NCBI RefSeq assembly: GCF_963675165.1
Contig: NC_087384.1
Span: 4,209,182-4,273,181, forward strand
DNA from: Halichondria panicea
Taxonomy: Eukaryota > Porifera > Demospongiae > Suberitida > Halichondriidae
Direction: 5' to 3'
DNA: 64,000 nt
Shown: piece after piece, positions 61,301 through 64,000 of the stretch
How the letters are laid out: every line of letters starts with the position of its first letter
Numbering within the stretch: position 1 is the stretch's first letter
The notes under the pieces: generated by a model
Database searches by the model: none
Seen by the model: the letters and a program-made list of their open reading frames with translations, nothing else
Told to the model about the DNA's origin: nothing
Translations under genes and position numbers: made by a program

Positions 61301-63790
61301 GGGAGATCACATGACTGTATGTGTAGGTGTTGGTTAATCATAAGACAAGATTGCGTGTGACACTACCATCTTCTAAGCACGATGGAATTAGAGTCAGAAT
61401 TTCTTAAATAAGAAGCACTTACCTCAGGGCATTGACCCCATGTCTGGTTGCAAGTGATCCAGGTGTTGGTCATCACGAAGAAGCTGTTTGGTTGCTATAT
61501 AGGAGCAAACCACAGGTTGAAGAAACGGTGTATGTAACATAGTGATTCTTCCAGAGTTACATGTACGTACAATGTGCAATTGGACAAGCTGAACAACTAC
61601 ATTGGAACAGCCTCGCTGATTTCTTGCGCAAAAACTTAAAAGACATTGTAGTAAGTATATCAATCAAACACATGACCTCATGTCACTACCCTTCCACCTG
61701 CAATATACTAATTTTCTTTGATGGACAAATAAAGACAAAACAAACTATTATAGTGGCTTCTTACAACCTTTTGAGAAAGGTCATGCTACATGTGACATGT
61801 ACCGACGCGTTAGTTCCATTGGCTGCTGAATTTATAAATATTCTGAGGAGATGAAGGTGGGTGATACACGGTTAGCTATTATTTTGGCAGGTGAAGCATT
61901 AAAATTGCTAATTATTTTGAGAAACGCAAAAAACATACATAGCAATTAATGAATAACATTACAATTATATAAGACTACATTCCTTCACCAATTTTGTAAA
62001 AGAACTTTGTACTGAAATTTGGAGTTTAATCGTAATGAATCCTCCTACCACAATTGAATTACAGTCAGTGCAAATAGTACACTGAACGAGAACTTATGCC
62101 CTTTAATCTTACACTTACATTGCAAATACAACAACAGTGTCACTGAAGGAAAACATACAATTGCTTTGAGAAACCCGGCAAACATTTTTACATGTACAGT
62201 GTAGACACATTGTGGGAGCAGTGAGCCTCAAATGGTTGGTTGCCTATACATGGTCAAGCAGCTAATTGTTTACACTTACTACCTGTAGTATATTGTATAG
62301 TGAGAAATTTTCATGGGTGAAAATTTTTCCTATTTGGCTCCAGAGCCCTCAGCAGAAATGTTTGTGGGTTCTAATATATATATTATAATTATATAATAAT
62401 ATTCGCGTTTCAATGCAAGGAAACTACACCCACCAATAGCTTTGCATGTAAAATACTGGTGCATGAGAGTTTATCCTAGCTTTAATTTTCGTGTCTTCTG
62501 TCTGCCCTCGAAAAACGCGAAATTTTGCACCTCATAAAAATTTCCCGCTGTAAGGTACATACTCATACAGAAACACAAGTGAATAGATTGTTGCTACAAC
62601 AATTATGTTATACTGAAGATCTACCAAGGCTCACAAAGCAGGCAATTTATACAAACTTCATTTCTTTGGCTTATAGCACTGTTGAACTGTTGAATTACTT
62701 GCACAGTCAACACACAGATACGTAGATGTGATCTACAACTACTAGTAAGCTCACTCAACTCACTCAAGCCAAGGACAAGGATAATTAAGCCACTGGGTAT
62801 AAATTCGGTCCATGTGGCATAGGAAGTCATAAAAAACCCAACATGACATCAGGGCTGCATTCAGGATTTTGGTAAGGCATGCACCTTTGGTGTATGCCAA
62901 ACTAAGGGGGTCCAAGGGCATGCTCCCTTGGAAAATTTTGGATATTTGGAGGCTTAGATCACTTCTGGTGTAATTTCAGCTCATTATGTAGCTATCAATA
63001 GTGACATTACATGATTGTTGTAAATTATAGTGTTAAGTGCGCAGAATAGCTGATACTGACTACCTACCTCAGCTTCTATACTATTGTCAATATATCAAAA
63101 TCAAAATTTGTTAAATCCCAGGGGGGGTGAAATACCCCCTTTCCCCCCCCCCCCTCTCTCAATGCAGCCCTGAGTTGTGCATCCTATTATATAATACATA
63201 GACTTGTATCTTTGAATACACGACTTGAAAAATCCCTGCCCCTGAGTAGTGATTTTTTATACAAATCTCTACCCTTTCCCTTTGTGATGCCATTATCTGT
63301 TATACATGCCCACAGACAACTTACCTCAGGGGGAATGATGAGGTCCCCCACGTCCCAGGGTGCTGTAGACAAGCCCTCCCCGTCAATGCAGTGCTGAGTG
63401 TAATCCTCAGTACCATTGTACACTGAGGCACCCTTGACCTTGGTAGTGACCACACTAGACACAGGTCCTGTTTTTTGATAACCTTTCTGAAGCACTATGC
63501 CATACCTGCGGTGAGAAGGTAAGAGAGACAGTTCAAGATAGGGGAAATTTACATGTGCCATGAAACTGCGACATGCAGACCATGTACCAATAATTATAGC
63601 AGCCACTCCCACTTTCCCATGACATGGCTTACACAATCACATAGGCCAGAATTCCTAGCTGGACCAGCCTATTTAGAATTCCCACTTTCTTGTTCTTGAT
63701 GTGCACAATCTTTGGTGTATCATACTCAACAGCAGTGGCCAGTACCGACCCCATTGCAGAAGCTAGAACACTCTTACACCTTGCAGCCAT
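53324..63790 (-). CDS. P2RX-like: P2X ATP-gated cation channel, complete 11-exon gene
   Basis: Trimeric plasma-membrane channel opened by extracellular ATP. Exons, 5' to 3': 63633-63790, 63325-63505, 61423-61494, 61087-61268, 59588-59677, 58981-59149, 58666-58751, 58336-58380, 54540-54630, 53898-53963, 53324-53467. All introns are GT..AG, phases match, and the product is 427 residues. The start has A at -3 and G at +4. Features: N-terminal TPK site (25-27); TM1 about 43-62; ATP-site lysines in TTKVKG (75, 77); NFR (326-328); Lys345; GKFD (360-363); TM2 about 366-393 with Asp386; YxxxK (398-402); acidic tail. The ten standard ectodomain cysteines are present (135, 146, 152, 171, 182, 188, 243, 255, 296, 305) plus two extra (92, 128). 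Intron 8 holds a transporter gene on the other strand. Confidence 0.94.
55134..56957 (+). CDS. POT/SLC15-like transporter, single exon, inside P2X intron 8
   Basis: Open frame of 607 residues, start ATG with A at -3 and G at +4. Predicted multi-pass major facilitator protein of the proton-coupled oligopeptide transporter type. Support: loop motif LGGLLADVWCGRYRM (100-114), the QLGFDQLHDEPSQS stretch (172-185; compare GADQF in the family), FVHWLTWAENLG (189-200; compare the FYWxxNxG signature) and LEFISAQGPHTMKG (478-491) in the C-terminal half. The last ~54 residues are acidic and Gln/Glu-rich. The usual ExxER motif of TM1 is not evident (the region reads AWTFLIGAMYEGADN), so proton coupling or substrate may differ from PepT1/2. 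No introns, unlike the host P2X gene. Parent or sister of the relics at 5.8-10.5, 20.4-25.6 and 34.6-35.7 kb. Confidence 0.86.
   Translation: MATINRLPLETTRLLRPQAVPRSGKTLSRSKLLLKSVCTWSPAVTLIFAWTFLIGAMYEGADNAKHAFIEGLGDNTTKSPVDLLIVVHGLLAIANMFYPLGGLLADVWCGRYRMVVSSLFFLWLCLALMTVLAIVHVSTIGTTTKIVEVVLLALSFVTFIPALAGYISNIVQLGFDQLHDEPSQSLGMFVHWLTWAENLGITVVHIFNTVVQCTEGDKSIGQTMRVAFYFSPTAFLIILSVLLVITSFTRRYFYREYIHKNPYKLIINILNFARKNKNPVRAPSAFVYTYHRKPSRIDYAKEVYGGPFTNSDVDDVKTFLRVLLVLFALGPIYIIYASTSNTLFPLFELHTSNETAVNNSTCTARWILLESGCLSKVITLILLPVYIRVVYSVMRNRVPKIITRIGISAVFYILSVASMLVIDLIGHVTRYINGEQNTVCLFFQKRDDIDSLHMSWWVQIIPNLLLDIAPTILQATTLEFISAQGPHTMKGVLVGLLYAIRGFYQLISAAFIYPFSLHLWRKNEGPIFSCELGYFLVTIGLSLVGVVSFIISACRYKYRVRGEEGFSQSDVEEVFERRIRQEQEYLRGFSQQELSAYQEEEMTTNDY
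57297..57803. repeat. ~500 bp direct repeat, copy 2 (P2X intron 8)
   Basis: Second copy of the 52660-53165 block, lying between the nested transporter and P2X exon 8. Together the two copies bracket P2X exons 9-11 and the transporter. Confidence 0.78.
57804..58335. other. P2X intron 8 upstream part
   Basis: AT-rich intron between exon 8 and the direct repeat. Contains tgcatgcatg runs (58300-58315). The long opposite frame crossing exon 8 is exon plus read-through, not another gene. Confidence 0.5.
60362..60668. mobile_element. Tigger/pogo-type MITE in P2X intron 4
   Basis: Ends cagtagaacctcgattatcc and its complement, flanked by TA on both sides (60360-60361, 60669-60670), as in Tc1/mariner-pogo elements. 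The inside repeats attatccgg several times. 307 bp, no coding capacity. Confidence 0.88.
60745..60800. mobile_element. Single end of a CAGTGAAACCTCCTTAA element
   Basis: tacagtgaaacctccttaac resembles mariner/pogo termini. No matching opposite end was found, so it is a fragment. Confidence 0.45.
61271..61295. repeat. GT/CA microsatellite at the P2X exon 4 acceptor
   Basis: (GT)n on +, read as (CA)n directly before the AG of exon 4 (61268) on the coding strand. The tract replaces a normal polypyrimidine stretch and its length may vary. Confidence 0.85.
62281..62559. mobile_element. MITE remnant with AAATTTTCATGGG-type ends (P2X intron 2)
   Basis: Left acctgtagtatattgtatag then tgagaaattttcatggg; right ataaaaatttcccgctgtaa then ggtac. 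Inverse over about 25 bases with mismatches; related to 49226-49470. Confidence 0.5.
62850..63172. mobile_element. MITE with CAGGGCTGCATT ends (P2X intron 2)
   Basis: Both 12-base ends are exactly complementary (cagggctgcatt and aatgcagccctg). C-runs and G-runs lie near the right end. 323 bp, no frame. No target duplication was apparent. Confidence 0.75.
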
Positions 63791-64000
63791 TTTCCAGCTT
63801 TAGAAATCACATTTATGACGTCATCTGATCATCTTATTGACTACACCCATATCCGCACTTAATAATACTCACACAATAATTAATTTTAACAAAGAAGTCT
63901 GGTATTAAACCGGGAGTCGAGTCTCCAGAGTCTGATATTTGCTTGGTCCTGCTTATTAGAGAATTTTGCAAAGATCTTCGTTGCAAGCAGGGTTGAAAGC

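Noticed and set aside
63187-63636. 149-codon frame on - starting MCKPCHGK
   Set aside because: Contains P2X exon 2 (63325-63505) extended into both introns; the real start is in exon 1 at 63790.
1-64000. CRISPR array, bacterial operon or integrated virus
   Set aside because: Repeats have no regular spacer structure, genes are spliced and animal-type, and no viral structural or replication frame was recognised.
1-64000. tRNA and rRNA genes
   Set aside because: No cloverleaf-like sequence or rRNA landmark was noticed by eye; a covariance-model scan (tRNAscan-SE, Infernal) would be decisive.

Overview
The window is metazoan nuclear DNA: AT-rich, with spliced genes having GT..AG introns and a dense load of short DNA transposons. 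An ATP-gated P2X receptor, a secretin/adhesion-class GPCR family and a proton-oligopeptide-type (POT/SLC15) transporter together suggest an early-branching animal. Repeat style and compact intron-poor genes look most like a demosponge such as Amphimedon; the species is an inference.

Layout. (1) Positions 1-37058 hold about two and a half copies of a roughly 15.1 kb segment in direct tandem: unit 1 (1-15192), unit 2 (15193-30334), and unit 3 (30335-37058, truncated). Each full unit has two convergent transporter/receptor pairs: a POT pseudogene on + facing a 7TM receptor on -. In units 1 and 2 the first receptor (A type) is broken and the second (B type) is intact. (2) 37059-42000 is a transposon-rich junction with a split MITE, a TTAA-flanked foldback element and the decayed 3' end of a LINE with a restriction-like endonuclease. 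(3) 42000-48810 carries two more receptors, one intact (C) and one with a single frameshift (D), plus a large palindrome. (4) 48810-53320 is repeat-rich and apparently gene-poor. (5) 53324-63790 is a complete 11-exon P2X receptor gene on -, with an intact single-exon POT transporter on + inside intron 8.

Seven related 7TM receptor copies are present, three with full reading frames (about 355-358 residues). They have class B2 hallmarks (TM4 GWGVP, TM6 GITWI, TM7 NSFQG) but only about 75 residues of ectodomain and no GAIN/GPS region. The transporter relics match only the C-terminal third of the intact transporter. The simplest reading is that a POT-GPCR convergent pair was the ancestral duplicating cassette, that transporter copies decayed while some receptors stayed intact, and that one transporter survives inside the P2X intron. 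Several insertions present in one unit and absent from its sister give clean filled/empty-site pairs that order the events.
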